This document shows, piece by piece, positions 14,897 to 21,773 of a stretch of DNA of 46,036 nt. The DNA is from a virus. The first letter of the stretch is position 1. Each line of letters starts with the position of its first letter. A model generated the notes under the pieces. That model saw only the letters and a list, made by a program, of their open reading frames with translations, was not told the DNA's origin and did no database searches. The stretch is taken from IMG/VR virus record IMGVR_UViG_3300010396_000018, positions 1 to 46,036 of that record; one strand, given 5' to 3'. The position numbers and the translations under genes were made by a program.

Positions 14897-14927
14897 CCCT
14901 GTAGTGACAAGCTCCGTCACTACAGGG
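14897..14927. promoter_or_regulatory. perfect inverted repeat operator between divergent early operons
   Basis: CCCTGTAGTGAC (14897-14908) and GTCACTACAGGG (14916-14927) are exact inverted copies around a 7-base spacer. They fill the 42-base gap between the leftward XNAA gene (ATG 14891) and the rightward primase gene (GTG 14934). Each arm ends 5-6 bases before a start codon, so AGGG could also act as ribosome site. The arrangement suits a dimeric repressor or activator controlling both early operons, or a phage-specific promoter/translation signal. Confidence 0.8.
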
Positions 14928-14933
14928 CCCCGT

Positions 14934-16985
14934 GTGCACTTCACTCTTTGGCCGTCCCTGACCGCTCGCGAGGGAGGCCACGCCGAGATCTCTTGGGAGA
15001 GCTTCGTCTCGTTCGTTGCGTCCCCCACGATCGCAGTGGATAAGTCCTCGCTCGAGGGCTGGTCGCCCGCGCGATTCCGCGAGAACACGCGCGCGAAGGC
15101 GAACGTCGAAGTCGTTTCGGCCCTGGCGCTCGACGACGATGCGAGCATGTTGCCGACCGCGAAGCTCACGGAGATCTGGGCCGACGTCGCGGGCTTGATC
15201 CACACGACCCATTCGCACGCGGACACCGCGCCGAAGCACCGCCTCGTGTTCCGCGTTTCGCGTGACATGACGCCCGACGAGCACGCGCGCGTTTGGCGCC
15301 ACGTGCGAGACCTTGCCGCCAGCCGTGGCCAGAAGATCGACGAAGCGACCAAGGACGCTAGCCGGTTCTGGTACGTCCCGGGGCACGCGCCCAATGCGCC
15401 CTACGCGTGGTGCGAGCTCGCGGGCGCCCCGCTCGACGTGGACGCGATCCTCGCCACGACGCCGATCGAGCCCGAGCCCACGGCCACCGCCCCGGCCCCG
15501 GGTGCGGTTTCACCCGATCCGTCCCGCCGCGAGCGCGTGAAGGCTTCGATGGAACGTGCTCTCGAGGAACACGAGGGGACGCTCCGCCGACTCGCTGAGT
15601 CTGACCGACGTCGCCCCGTGGCTGCCATGCTTGGCGCCGCGTGGCCCGCGAAGGGCCGGCACGAAGCGCAACTCGCCTTGGCCGGCGCCCTGCGCGCCGA
15701 GGGTTGGTCGGCCGAAGAGACCGTGGAGTTTCTCTGCGACGTCTGTCGCGCCGCGGGCGACGAGAACCGCACGAAGCGTGAGGCGACGGTAAGGCATACG
15801 TGGTCCCGGCCCGAGGGCTCTCCCCTCACCGGCTGGACCAGGCTCAAGGCCCACGTGGATCCCGTCGTCGTCGACGCAGCCCGGGGAGCCCTCGGTCGCG
15901 ACGCCGAATGGACCGAGCGCACGACACGGCGGCTCGCCGAGCTTGCGGCGGCACTGCCGCCGGCCGAGCCACATGCGCCGGTTCCTGTCAGCGTTGACGG
16001 AACGGCGACCATCGATGCGGGGCCTTTTCGCTTTCACGTCGGAGGCCTTGACGCGCCGATACCGCCGCTGACGTGGCAGATCGACGGCATTATCTGCAAG
16101 TCGGACGTGGTCATGCTCGTGGCTCACGGCAATAGCCTGAAGACCTGGCTCGCGTTCTCGCTCGCTCTTTCCGTGGCGACCGGGCGACCATGGCTCGATC
16201 GGTTCGCGTCCATCCGCGGGCGCGCAGGCCTGATTGATTTCGAGAGCGGCGATCCGGAAGTCCGTCGGCGTCTGAAACTCTTGGGCGCGCAAGACACGCA
16301 GATCGACGGCAGGCTTTTGCGTTGCTCGTACCCTGGCGCGCAACTCACGGACCCCGATACCTGGATCGCCCTGGCTGAATTGCAGCTGGAATTGATCGTC
16401 GTTGATTCTTTCAGTGCATCGTCTCCGTCGACCGACGAGAACGACGCGCGCGCGGCGCTCGTGCTCCAGTTGGCCGGCCGGTTCGCCAACGCGACCGGGT
16501 GCACGGTGATTTTCATCCATCACGCCAGGAAGGGTTCCGGCGGCGACCGACGCGAGGTTGTGCGAGGATCGACCGCGCTCTTCGCCGCGTGTGATCGCGT
16601 GTTCGAGTTCGCGGACCTCGAAAAGCTCGACGGCGGGATCGTTCGCTCGACCATGCGTAGCGTGAAGGACGGCTCGGGCAAAGCTCCCGGCGATGTTCGA
16701 GTAGAGCTGAGCGACTCGGGCCTCAAATTCGTCGACGTCGTGAAAGAGCCAAGCGAAGAGGCTTCGACCCCGGAGCGAAACAGAAAGCTCGTGCTCGAGG
16801 TGCTGAAGCAGCACACGGCCGGGATCACGAAGGCGGACTTGATCAACATCATGAAGGGTAAACGAGAATCCAAGTACGAACTCCTATCGTCCATGCTGAT
16901 TGCCGGGATTACGGTCGAGTTCGAGGATCGGGCCGTGAAGAAGACGATCGTCATGCTGAACCCGACTGGCGACGAAGAACGCTGA
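14934..16985 (+). CDS. primase-helicase (AEP-type N-terminus, RepA/AAA_25-like C-terminus)
   Basis: The 683-residue protein starts at GTG 14934, six bases after the GTCACTACAGGG arm; the longer open frame upstream crosses the operator and repeat array and is not used. The N-terminal third has archaeo-eukaryotic primase features: VVSALALDDD (catalytic acids), TTHSHADTAPKHRLVF (sxH-like) and DEATKDASRFWYVPG. A helical middle domain follows. The C-terminal ATPase has VAHGNSLKTWLAFSLAL (Walker A, GxxxxKT with Leu before Lys) and ELIVVDSFSAS (Walker B), like RepA-type hexameric helicases, then HHARKGSGGDRREVVRGS. It should prime and unwind DNA at the origin, which probably lies just downstream. 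Confidence 0.9.
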   Translation: MHFTLWPSLTAREGGHAEISWESFVSFVASPTIAVDKSSLEGWSPARFRENTRAKANVEVVSALALDDDASMLPTAKLTEIWADVAGLIHTTHSHADTAPKHRLVFRVSRDMTPDEHARVWRHVRDLAASRGQKIDEATKDASRFWYVPGHAPNAPYAWCELAGAPLDVDAILATTPIEPEPTATAPAPGAVSPDPSRRERVKASMERALEEHEGTLRRLAESDRRRPVAAMLGAAWPAKGRHEAQLALAGALRAEGWSAEETVEFLCDVCRAAGDENRTKREATVRHTWSRPEGSPLTGWTRLKAHVDPVVVDAARGALGRDAEWTERTTRRLAELAAALPPAEPHAPVPVSVDGTATIDAGPFRFHVGGLDAPIPPLTWQIDGIICKSDVVMLVAHGNSLKTWLAFSLALSVATGRPWLDRFASIRGRAGLIDFESGDPEVRRRLKLLGAQDTQIDGRLLRCSYPGAQLTDPDTWIALAELQLELIVVDSFSASSPSTDENDARAALVLQLAGRFANATGCTVIFIHHARKGSGGDRREVVRGSTALFAACDRVFEFADLEKLDGGIVRSTMRSVKDGSGKAPGDVRVELSDSGLKFVDVVKEPSEEASTPERNRKLVLEVLKQHTAGITKADLINIMKGKRESKYELLSSMLIAGITVEFEDRAVKKTIVMLNPTGDEER

Positions 16986-17007
16986 CCTGATTCCAGCTAC
17001 TTACAAG

Positions 17008-17043
17008 AGCCCGCGCGGGTCGAAGGACTCGCGCGGGCTTTTT
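17008..17043 (+). terminator. intrinsic terminator after the primase-helicase gene
   Basis: AGCCCGCGCG (17008-17017) pairs perfectly with CGCGCGGGCT (17030-17039), with a 12-base loop, and five T residues follow (17039-17043). It lies 22 bases after the stop codon. This is the clearest Rho-independent terminator of the early rightward operon. Confidence 0.95.
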
Positions 17044-17392
17044 GCATTTGTTCCTCAATAAATCCGCATTTCTAGCTATTTTTGATCGTAAATCGTGAGG
17101 CTTGTTCAGTATCGCGAGCGTCCGGACTTGAATTGATTCTCAATGATTACGGGTTTCTACCTATTTTCTGTCGACTTGTTCAGGTTGCAGTTCCCGCGAT
17201 CAAGTCGGGAACTGACCGGGAACCGATGCCAAGTTCCCGGCGCAGTTCCCGGGAACTGAAACGATTTCGTAGACTTAGATAGTAGTCAGTTCCCAAAGGG
17301 AGGGCTGCAGTTCCCGCTCGCGTGGGTCTTAGACCCACGCGGGAACTGCGACCCTGAGACAAGAGGCCTTCACTTGCTCGAGGTTTGCAGTT
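17044..17392. other. candidate replication origin: AT-rich segment plus GTTCCC iterons
   Basis: No gene is seen here. Positions 17044-17180 are strikingly AT-rich for this genome and contain two related blocks, TTTCTAGCTATTTTT (about 17068) and TTTCTACCTATTTTC (about 17154), each followed by CTTGTTCAG. From 17186 to 17392 the core GTTCCC or its complement occurs eight times, with a ninth truncated GCAGTTC at 17386. They include a 16-bp perfect palindrome CAGTTCCCGGGAACTG (17242-17257), an inverted pair at 17187-17213, and a large imperfect palindrome at 17306-17348. Iterons beside an AT-rich unwinding region are the classic plan of a theta origin. Operator clusters are the alternative. Confidence 0.65.
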
Positions 17393-17404
17393 CGTCACTA
17401 CAGG
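17393..17404 (+). promoter_or_regulatory. GTCACTACAGGG element upstream of the resolvase gene
   Basis: An exact copy of the operator arm lies six bases before the GTG of the RuvC-like gene and directly after the last, truncated iteron (GCAGTTC). The spacing from element to start codon is the same as at the primase gene, which argues that position relative to the start matters. Confidence 0.7.
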
Positions 17405-17410
17405 GCAGAC

Positions 17411-17875
17411 GTGTACGTCACGATCGATCCCGGCCTGCAGACCGGATGGGCAATCTGGCGGTCCAACCGACTTGTCGCGTGCGGTCTCGGCGACCCACGC
17501 TCGAGCAAGAAGCACGTCGTCCACGCGCCCGATGGCGTCGATGCCGACGTGATCGCGGACCTCTGGATCGAATCCCAGATCATCTACCCGCGCTCGAAGG
17601 TCCCGCCGGACGACATCCGGAAATTGGCCTTCGAAGCCGGGCGCTGGGCCGGCATTTACGAAACCCTTGGCTGCGACGCGCATTGCGTCGCGCCGTCGGA
17701 ATGGAAGGGCCAGGTCCCGAAGGACATTCACCACGCCCGGATCCTCGCGGTCCTGACCGAGACCGAGCGCACGGCGCTGGACGAGGGGGTGCGCGGCGTC
17801 GCGCCGTCGAAGCAGCACAACGTCCTGGACGCGGTCGGCCTCGGGCTCTGGGTCGCGAAGCGGGTAGCGCGATGA
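17411..17875 (+). CDS. RuvC-like Holliday junction resolvase
   Basis: The 154-residue product starts at GTG 17411, next to the GTCACTACAGGG element. The RNase H-fold active site of RuvC is visible: VTIDPGLQTGWA (D6), IADLWIESQIIYPR (E54) and SKQHNVLDAVGLGLW (H136, D140). The length matches phage RuvC-like enzymes, which cut branched DNA before packaging or resolve recombination intermediates. It begins a short rightward operon whose next two genes are coupled by ATGA overlaps. Confidence 0.9.
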   Translation: MYVTIDPGLQTGWAIWRSNRLVACGLGDPRSSKKHVVHAPDGVDADVIADLWIESQIIYPRSKVPPDDIRKLAFEAGRWAGIYETLGCDAHCVAPSEWKGQVPKDIHHARILAVLTETERTALDEGVRGVAPSKQHNVLDAVGLGLWVAKRVAR

Positions 17876-18036
17876 TCTACGGACGCCTCGAAGAGCGCCG
17901 AATCATCGTCGCGTTCTTGCGCAAGTACACGCATCTGTACGCGCTCGCGCAGTTGCTCGAGGACGGGGTGCACCTGAAGCACCCGCTCGAGATTCGCGCG
18001 TACGCCGAGAAGCGCGAGATCGGGGCGTTGCGATGA
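17872..18036 (+). CDS. 54-residue hypothetical protein
   Basis: The ORF starts at ATG 17872, sharing ATGA with the resolvase stop, and ends with TGA inside the ATGA of the next gene. It is helical and charged: IYGRLEERRIIVAFLRK, then LYALAQLLEDGVHLKHPLE and RAYAEKREIG. No family is recognised. Coupling to the resolvase suggests an accessory or regulatory role. Confidence 0.65.
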   Translation: MIYGRLEERRIIVAFLRKYTHLYALAQLLEDGVHLKHPLEIRAYAEKREIGALR

Positions 18037-18422
18037 ACGTCGATTCGTTTTCTTCGGAGCTCGCCGCCATCGAATCGGCCGTGGCTTCGGTCGCGGATCT
18101 CTTGCGCGGGGTCCCGGCCGAGACGCGTTGGGAGCTGAAACAGGAGCTGCGACAAGAGCTCGCGCTGAAGCTCCTGGAAAAGAAGCTCACCCCGAACGGG
18201 CTTCGCGTTGCGGCGTCGAATTGGCTATTGGATGCGTTCAAAAAAGAGCGCGCCCGACGAGAGACGGAAGACGACTACGCGAGGAAGACCGGGAAGCGGT
18301 ATCGCTGCGGCCCGATGTGGGGCCCCGAGTGGTATCCACCGCACCCTGACGCGGTCCGTCACGCGTGGCTGGCGTGCGATGGCGCACGCATGATGCATGT
18401 CAAAGGGCGCGACAATGCTTAG
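18033..18422 (+). CDS. 129-residue hypothetical protein
   Basis: The ORF starts at ATG 18033 (ATGA overlap). The N-terminal 55 residues form amphipathic helices (AAIESAVASVADLLRGV, then LKQELRQELALKLLEKK). A basic helix (AFKKERARRETEDDYARK) follows. The C-terminus is aromatic: KRYRCGPMWGPEWYPPHPDAV. No family is recognised. Basic helical parts suggest a DNA- or protein-binding role in the resolvase operon. Confidence 0.65.
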   Translation: MNVDSFSSELAAIESAVASVADLLRGVPAETRWELKQELRQELALKLLEKKLTPNGLRVAASNWLLDAFKKERARRETEDDYARKTGKRYRCGPMWGPEWYPPHPDAVRHAWLACDGARMMHVKGRDNA

Positions 18423-18492
18423 TTTTTACGATTGTTGCGAAAGTAGCCGCGGAAAAGATCGCGAGCGTCGTCTCTTGTGTTGTGGGGGAACG

Positions 18493-19188
18493 ATGCGCCT
18501 CTTCGTTGTCGCCGCTACCTTCGTTGCCCTCCTGGGGGGCTGCTCTCATGCCTGTTCGCCCTCCCATGAGCGGCTCGCTTACGAGCTCTCAGACGAGACC
18601 GTGGCCCTAGTCGATGCGGACGATCAGCACGTGTTCTGTTCGGGTGTGTGGGTCTCGACACACGAGATCCTGACCGCGCAGCATTGCGTGGACGATTCGG
18701 AGCCAGGCGACACGGTCGATTACGCCGTCCAGGATGATCTCACGATCGCGCCCGACGGCGAGACGAACGTGGCCTCGCGCGAGGCCGTTCTATCGGCCGT
18801 CGACAAGGATCACGATCTGGCGCTCCTGTACGTCGCGGATCCACCGCTGCACCACACGGCTCTCCTGTCCCGGGACGAGATCCGTCCCGGACAGCCAACG
18901 TTCTGCGTATCGAACCCGCTGGGACTCGGGTGGTCGTACTCGAGCGGTGAGGTCGCGCAGATCAGGTTTCTGGGCGACACCGGCGGGACGTCTGAATGGT
19001 ACGTGCAGACGACGGCGCCGGTCTCGCCCGGATCGAGCGGGTCGGGGCTCTTCGACGCCAACGGGCGGCTGATTGGGATTGCGCGCATGGTGGTGACGGC
19101 GGGCCAGAACCTGAACCTGTTCGTTCATCGCGATCATGTTCTCGCGTTCATGACGAACGCGCACGCCGGCGCTCGGGGGCTGCCGTGA
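18493..19188 (+). CDS. trypsin-like serine protease lipoprotein
   Basis: The 231-residue protein starts at ATG 18493, with GGGGGAA as ribosome site; the open frame extends 96 bases upstream without a signal peptide. A lipoprotein signal (MRLFVVAATFVALLGGC) puts the lipid on C17, so it is exported and anchored in a membrane. The chymotrypsin-fold triad is complete: ILTAQHCVDD (H64), DKDHDLALLYV (D108) and SPGSSGSGLFD (S182). No PDZ domain is present. It sits between replication and packaging genes with no link to either, so it looks like a moron acting at the host envelope, for instance in superinfection exclusion or lysogenic conversion. Confidence 0.9.
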   Translation: MRLFVVAATFVALLGGCSHACSPSHERLAYELSDETVALVDADDQHVFCSGVWVSTHEILTAQHCVDDSEPGDTVDYAVQDDLTIAPDGETNVASREAVLSAVDKDHDLALLYVADPPLHHTALLSRDEIRPGQPTFCVSNPLGLGWSYSSGEVAQIRFLGDTGGTSEWYVQTTAPVSPGSSGSGLFDANGRLIGIARMVVTAGQNLNLFVHRDHVLAFMTNAHAGARGLP

Positions 19189-19238
19189 GCACGGTGGAGC
19201 GAATCAAGCGCGAGTGCCCTGGAGTCTTGCCGTCGTGA
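19185..19238 (+). CDS. 17-codon coupled micro-ORF
   Basis: GTG 19185 overlaps the protease stop as GTGA, and the TGA at 19236-19238 overlaps the next GTG in the same way. The peptide is STVERIKRECPGVLPS after the start residue. It may only be a translational bridge that carries ribosomes to the peptidase gene, like the 15-codon ORF at 12791-12838. Confidence 0.35.
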   Translation: MSTVERIKRECPGVLPS

Positions 19239-19567
19239 AGCTTCTTCGAGTGGCGAACCTGAATGGGATCGAATGGTCCGTGTTCGAGGTCGAACCCGGC
19301 GACACGTTGCCCGAGGGAATGGACGCCGACACGATGGGCGTGGCCCTCACGGACAGCGCAAGGATCTATTTCCGTCGGTCTGCGAACCCTCGGGTAACTC
19401 GCGTCACCGCCGCGCACGAATGGATGCACGCCCTACTTGACGCGTCTGGCGGCGCCTCGCTCCTGGCGGCCCTGGCGAAGGCCTCAAACCTGGATCCCGA
19501 GGCCGTCGAAGAAGCTCTTGTGTCGGTGCTGGCCCCTGTGCTGGCATCGTTGCTTGAAACCTACTGA
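19235..19567 (+). CDS. small HExxH metallopeptidase-like protein
   Basis: The 110-residue product is read from GTG 19235 (GTGA coupling); an in-frame GTG at 19214 is the alternative. The zinc-binding motif HEWMH is at residues 61-65, preceded by RVTRVTAA, as in short ImmA/IrrE-like peptidases. The domain is shorter than usual, and the third zinc ligand is not obvious; an Asp/Glu in the C-terminal helix could serve. ImmA-type peptidases cleave phage or ICE repressors, so a role in the lysogeny switch is conceivable. The last 35 residues are an Ala/Leu helix. Confidence 0.65.
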   Translation: MKLLRVANLNGIEWSVFEVEPGDTLPEGMDADTMGVALTDSARIYFRRSANPRVTRVTAAHEWMHALLDASGGASLLAALAKASNLDPEAVEEALVSVLAPVLASLLETY

Positions 19568-19720
19568 ATGGTCGAGAGAAAAACGTTAGGGGATATACGG
19601 GGTTAGCGCGTCTCAAGAAATCGTGCACCATTCGTTCGAATTGAGACGAATTCCGAAACGTACCGAAACAGACCGACCACTGAACACGACCAGCATTCAA
19701 AACACCGACGAACGAACGCA
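19568..19720 (+). promoter_or_regulatory. gap before the terminase genes with tandem CCGAAAC repeats
   Basis: This is the only sizeable gap ahead of the late rightward genes. It holds CGAATT-gaga-CGAATT and, 10 bases apart, CCGAAACGTA (19653-19662) and CCGAAACAGA (19663-19672), followed by another CCG. Repeats on one helical turn suggest a regulator-binding site or a phage-sigma promoter for the late operon. No consensus sigma-70 boxes are evident. Confidence 0.4.
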
Positions 19721-20251
19721 ATGGGCCGACCTGAAAAACCGCTACCTTACGAAGTTCAGGCCGAAATCGAGCTCAGAATCCGACGCAACGAGTCCCTGGA
19801 CACGATCGTGAACGCCCTGCGGGGCAGGGTCAGCCGAAGCAAAGTCGATCGCTTTCGAACGAAGTTCTTGAACGGTACCGCGGCGCCGGCAGCGGCGTCG
19901 ACTTCGAGGTCTCCCGCGATCGTCACCACGTCCCCGGCCCCTGTCGTGGAGGCATCCGACCCGGCCGAGGTGCCGGAGGAGATCCCGGCAGACGCGCCAA
20001 TGGACGTGTTGAGGCGCTGGCTCGTACGGGTGGAGAAGGGCGCGGTCAAGGCCGAAGAGGCAGAGAACTGGCCGGCCTTGTCTTCGCTGGCGATGCGCGC
20101 CGCGTCGATCTCGGAAGCGATTCGGAAGGCGACGCCGCTGCCGAAACCGGACCCGAACGAGAACCCGGACATGCGGGCGCTCGCTGATCAGGTCAAGAAA
20201 CGCCTTTTCGCGCTCGTTGATGAACTCCACACCCCAACAGGCAGCCCTTGA
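19721..20251 (+). CDS. terS: terminase small subunit, putative
   Basis: This 176-residue protein starts at ATG 19721 and overlaps the large terminase gene by 32 bases. The N-terminus (MGRPEKPLPYEVQAEIELR, then ESLDTIVNALRGRVSRSKVDRF) is a basic helix-turn-helix suited to recognise the packaging site. A Pro/Ala/Ser linker follows, then a helical oligomerisation region (about 90-170: PMDVLRRWLVRVEKGAVKAEE and SSLAMRAASISEAIRKA). Position and architecture support the call more than sequence identity. Confidence 0.75.
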   Translation: MGRPEKPLPYEVQAEIELRIRRNESLDTIVNALRGRVSRSKVDRFRTKFLNGTAAPAAASTSRSPAIVTTSPAPVVEASDPAEVPEEIPADAPMDVLRRWLVRVEKGAVKAEEAENWPALSSLAMRAASISEAIRKATPLPKPDPNENPDMRALADQVKKRLFALVDELHTPTGSP

Positions 20252-21761
20252 TCATTCGGTTGCCTCGGCGCTGGTCGAGCGTTTCCGTCCTTTCGGGCCT
20301 GAAGGTGCGAAACGGGTGCTCGGCGCGTTCCTGGCGAAGTTCTCACCGGTCGAATTGGCTGCGCTGGCTGCAGATTGGTCCTTCTGGGGGCGCTCGAAGC
20401 AGCTACCACCGCCGGGTAACTGGCGCACGTGGGGGTTTCTGACCGGCCGAGGATTCGGAAAGACGATCGCGGCCTCGAATTTCATCAACGCCGAGGTCGA
20501 GGCCGGACGCGCGGCGCTCATTTGCCTCGTCGCGCAGGACGAACAGAGCTCAGTTGACATTCAGGTGCTCGGCCCGAGCGGTCTAATTGCGACCGCGCCG
20601 CCGTGGAATCGGCCCGTGTGGGAGGCCTCGGCCTTGCAACTCGTGTGGCCGAACGGCTCGCGCGCCTACGTGCGCACCCCGGAGGTCCCCGGAAAGATTC
20701 GAGGCCTCGAATATCACCTGATCTGGGCATCGGAGCTGCAATCGTGGCCCACGACGACGCGTGACGAGGCCTGGACGAACGTCGAACTTTCGGCGCGAGT
20801 CGGCTACGGCCGAATAGTCTGGGATGCGACGCCGAAAAAGCGCCACCCGATCCTGAAGGCGCGCCTCGCCGATCATGATCTGGATCCGAAAAAGTACGCG
20901 ATCGTTCGAGGAACGACCCACGAGAACGCGGCGAACCTCGGCGACGGGTACGTAGAGAATCTTCAGCGGAAATACGGCGGGACCCAAAGGGGCCGAGAGG
21001 AATTGCTCGGGGAAATGCTCGAGGATTCTGAGCTTGCCCTGGTCAAGCAGGACTGGATTGACCGCTCGCGGCGCGCGATGCCGGCGCGGTTCACCCGCCG
21101 GGTGATTTCCGTCGACCCCGCAGTCACGAACCGAAAGGGATCCGACACGACGGGGATCGTGGAAGTCGGTCTAGGGGCCGACGGTCAGGCGTACGTGCTC
21201 GCGGATCTCTCTGGAAAGATCGACGTCGGCCGGTGGGCCGAAATCCTTCTGGACAGGTACGTGAAACACGAATGCGATCTCGTGATCGCAGAGACGAACA
21301 AGGGCGGTCAGCTCGTAACGCAGAACCTTCGAGCCGCCGCGAAAGAGCGCGGGCTTGACGTGATCGTGGTCGGGAAGGACGAGCGCCCGCGCCCCGTGCC
21401 CGGGAAGGTGTTTGTCAAGGAAGTCTACGCGCGCGGTGCGAAAGAAGAGCGCGCGGAACCCGTGGCCACGGCGTACGAACGTCGGCGGGTCTCGCACGTG
21501 AACGGCGCGGACCTCGCGTCGCTCGAAGACACACTCACGACCTGGGAGCCAGCGCCGAACGCGGACAGCCCCGGGGATCTCGACGCCCTCGTTCACGCGT
21601 GCGTCGAGCTCCTGGATCTCTCGAGCAACGTGCCAGACCCCGCGGCAGGCTTCGTGGGGATCGAACAGGCCGCGAAGCAACTCCAAGCACCCCCTAAGTC
21701 GACGTCGATCTCCACGTCGCTGACCGCTGTCTTTAGAGGGGGTCACACCGGACGAATTTGA
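20220..21761 (+). CDS. terL: terminase large subunit
   Basis: This is a 513-residue packaging motor from ATG 20220 (a TTG at 20217 is also possible). The ATPase has GRGFGKT (Walker A, residues 76-82) and HLIWASEL (Walker B, 167-173; Ser stands where Asp is usual, the catalytic Glu is kept), then WDATPKK (coupling motif III). The nuclease domain has VISVDPAVTNRKGSDTTG (D299), VIAETNKGGQL and DLDALVHA. It cuts concatemeric DNA and drives it into the prohead through the portal encoded next. Confidence 0.95.
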   Translation: MNSTPQQAALDHSVASALVERFRPFGPEGAKRVLGAFLAKFSPVELAALAADWSFWGRSKQLPPPGNWRTWGFLTGRGFGKTIAASNFINAEVEAGRAALICLVAQDEQSSVDIQVLGPSGLIATAPPWNRPVWEASALQLVWPNGSRAYVRTPEVPGKIRGLEYHLIWASELQSWPTTTRDEAWTNVELSARVGYGRIVWDATPKKRHPILKARLADHDLDPKKYAIVRGTTHENAANLGDGYVENLQRKYGGTQRGREELLGEMLEDSELALVKQDWIDRSRRAMPARFTRRVISVDPAVTNRKGSDTTGIVEVGLGADGQAYVLADLSGKIDVGRWAEILLDRYVKHECDLVIAETNKGGQLVTQNLRAAAKERGLDVIVVGKDERPRPVPGKVFVKEVYARGAKEERAEPVATAYERRRVSHVNGADLASLEDTLTTWEPAPNADSPGDLDALVHACVELLDLSSNVPDPAAGFVGIEQAAKQLQAPPKSTSISTSLTAVFRGGHTGRI

Positions 21762-21773
21762 GGCTGGTCAAAA

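Noticed and set aside
13986-14933. Long rightward extension of the primase gene, full of GRVLGRV-like repeats
   Set aside because: It is the complement of the XNAA array and runs through the inverted-repeat operator; GTG 14934 fits domain limits and spacing.
14892-15386. Upstream extension of the XNAA gene opposite the primase gene
   Set aside because: It lies antisense to a clear primase domain and crosses the operator; ATG 14891 has the expected element spacing.
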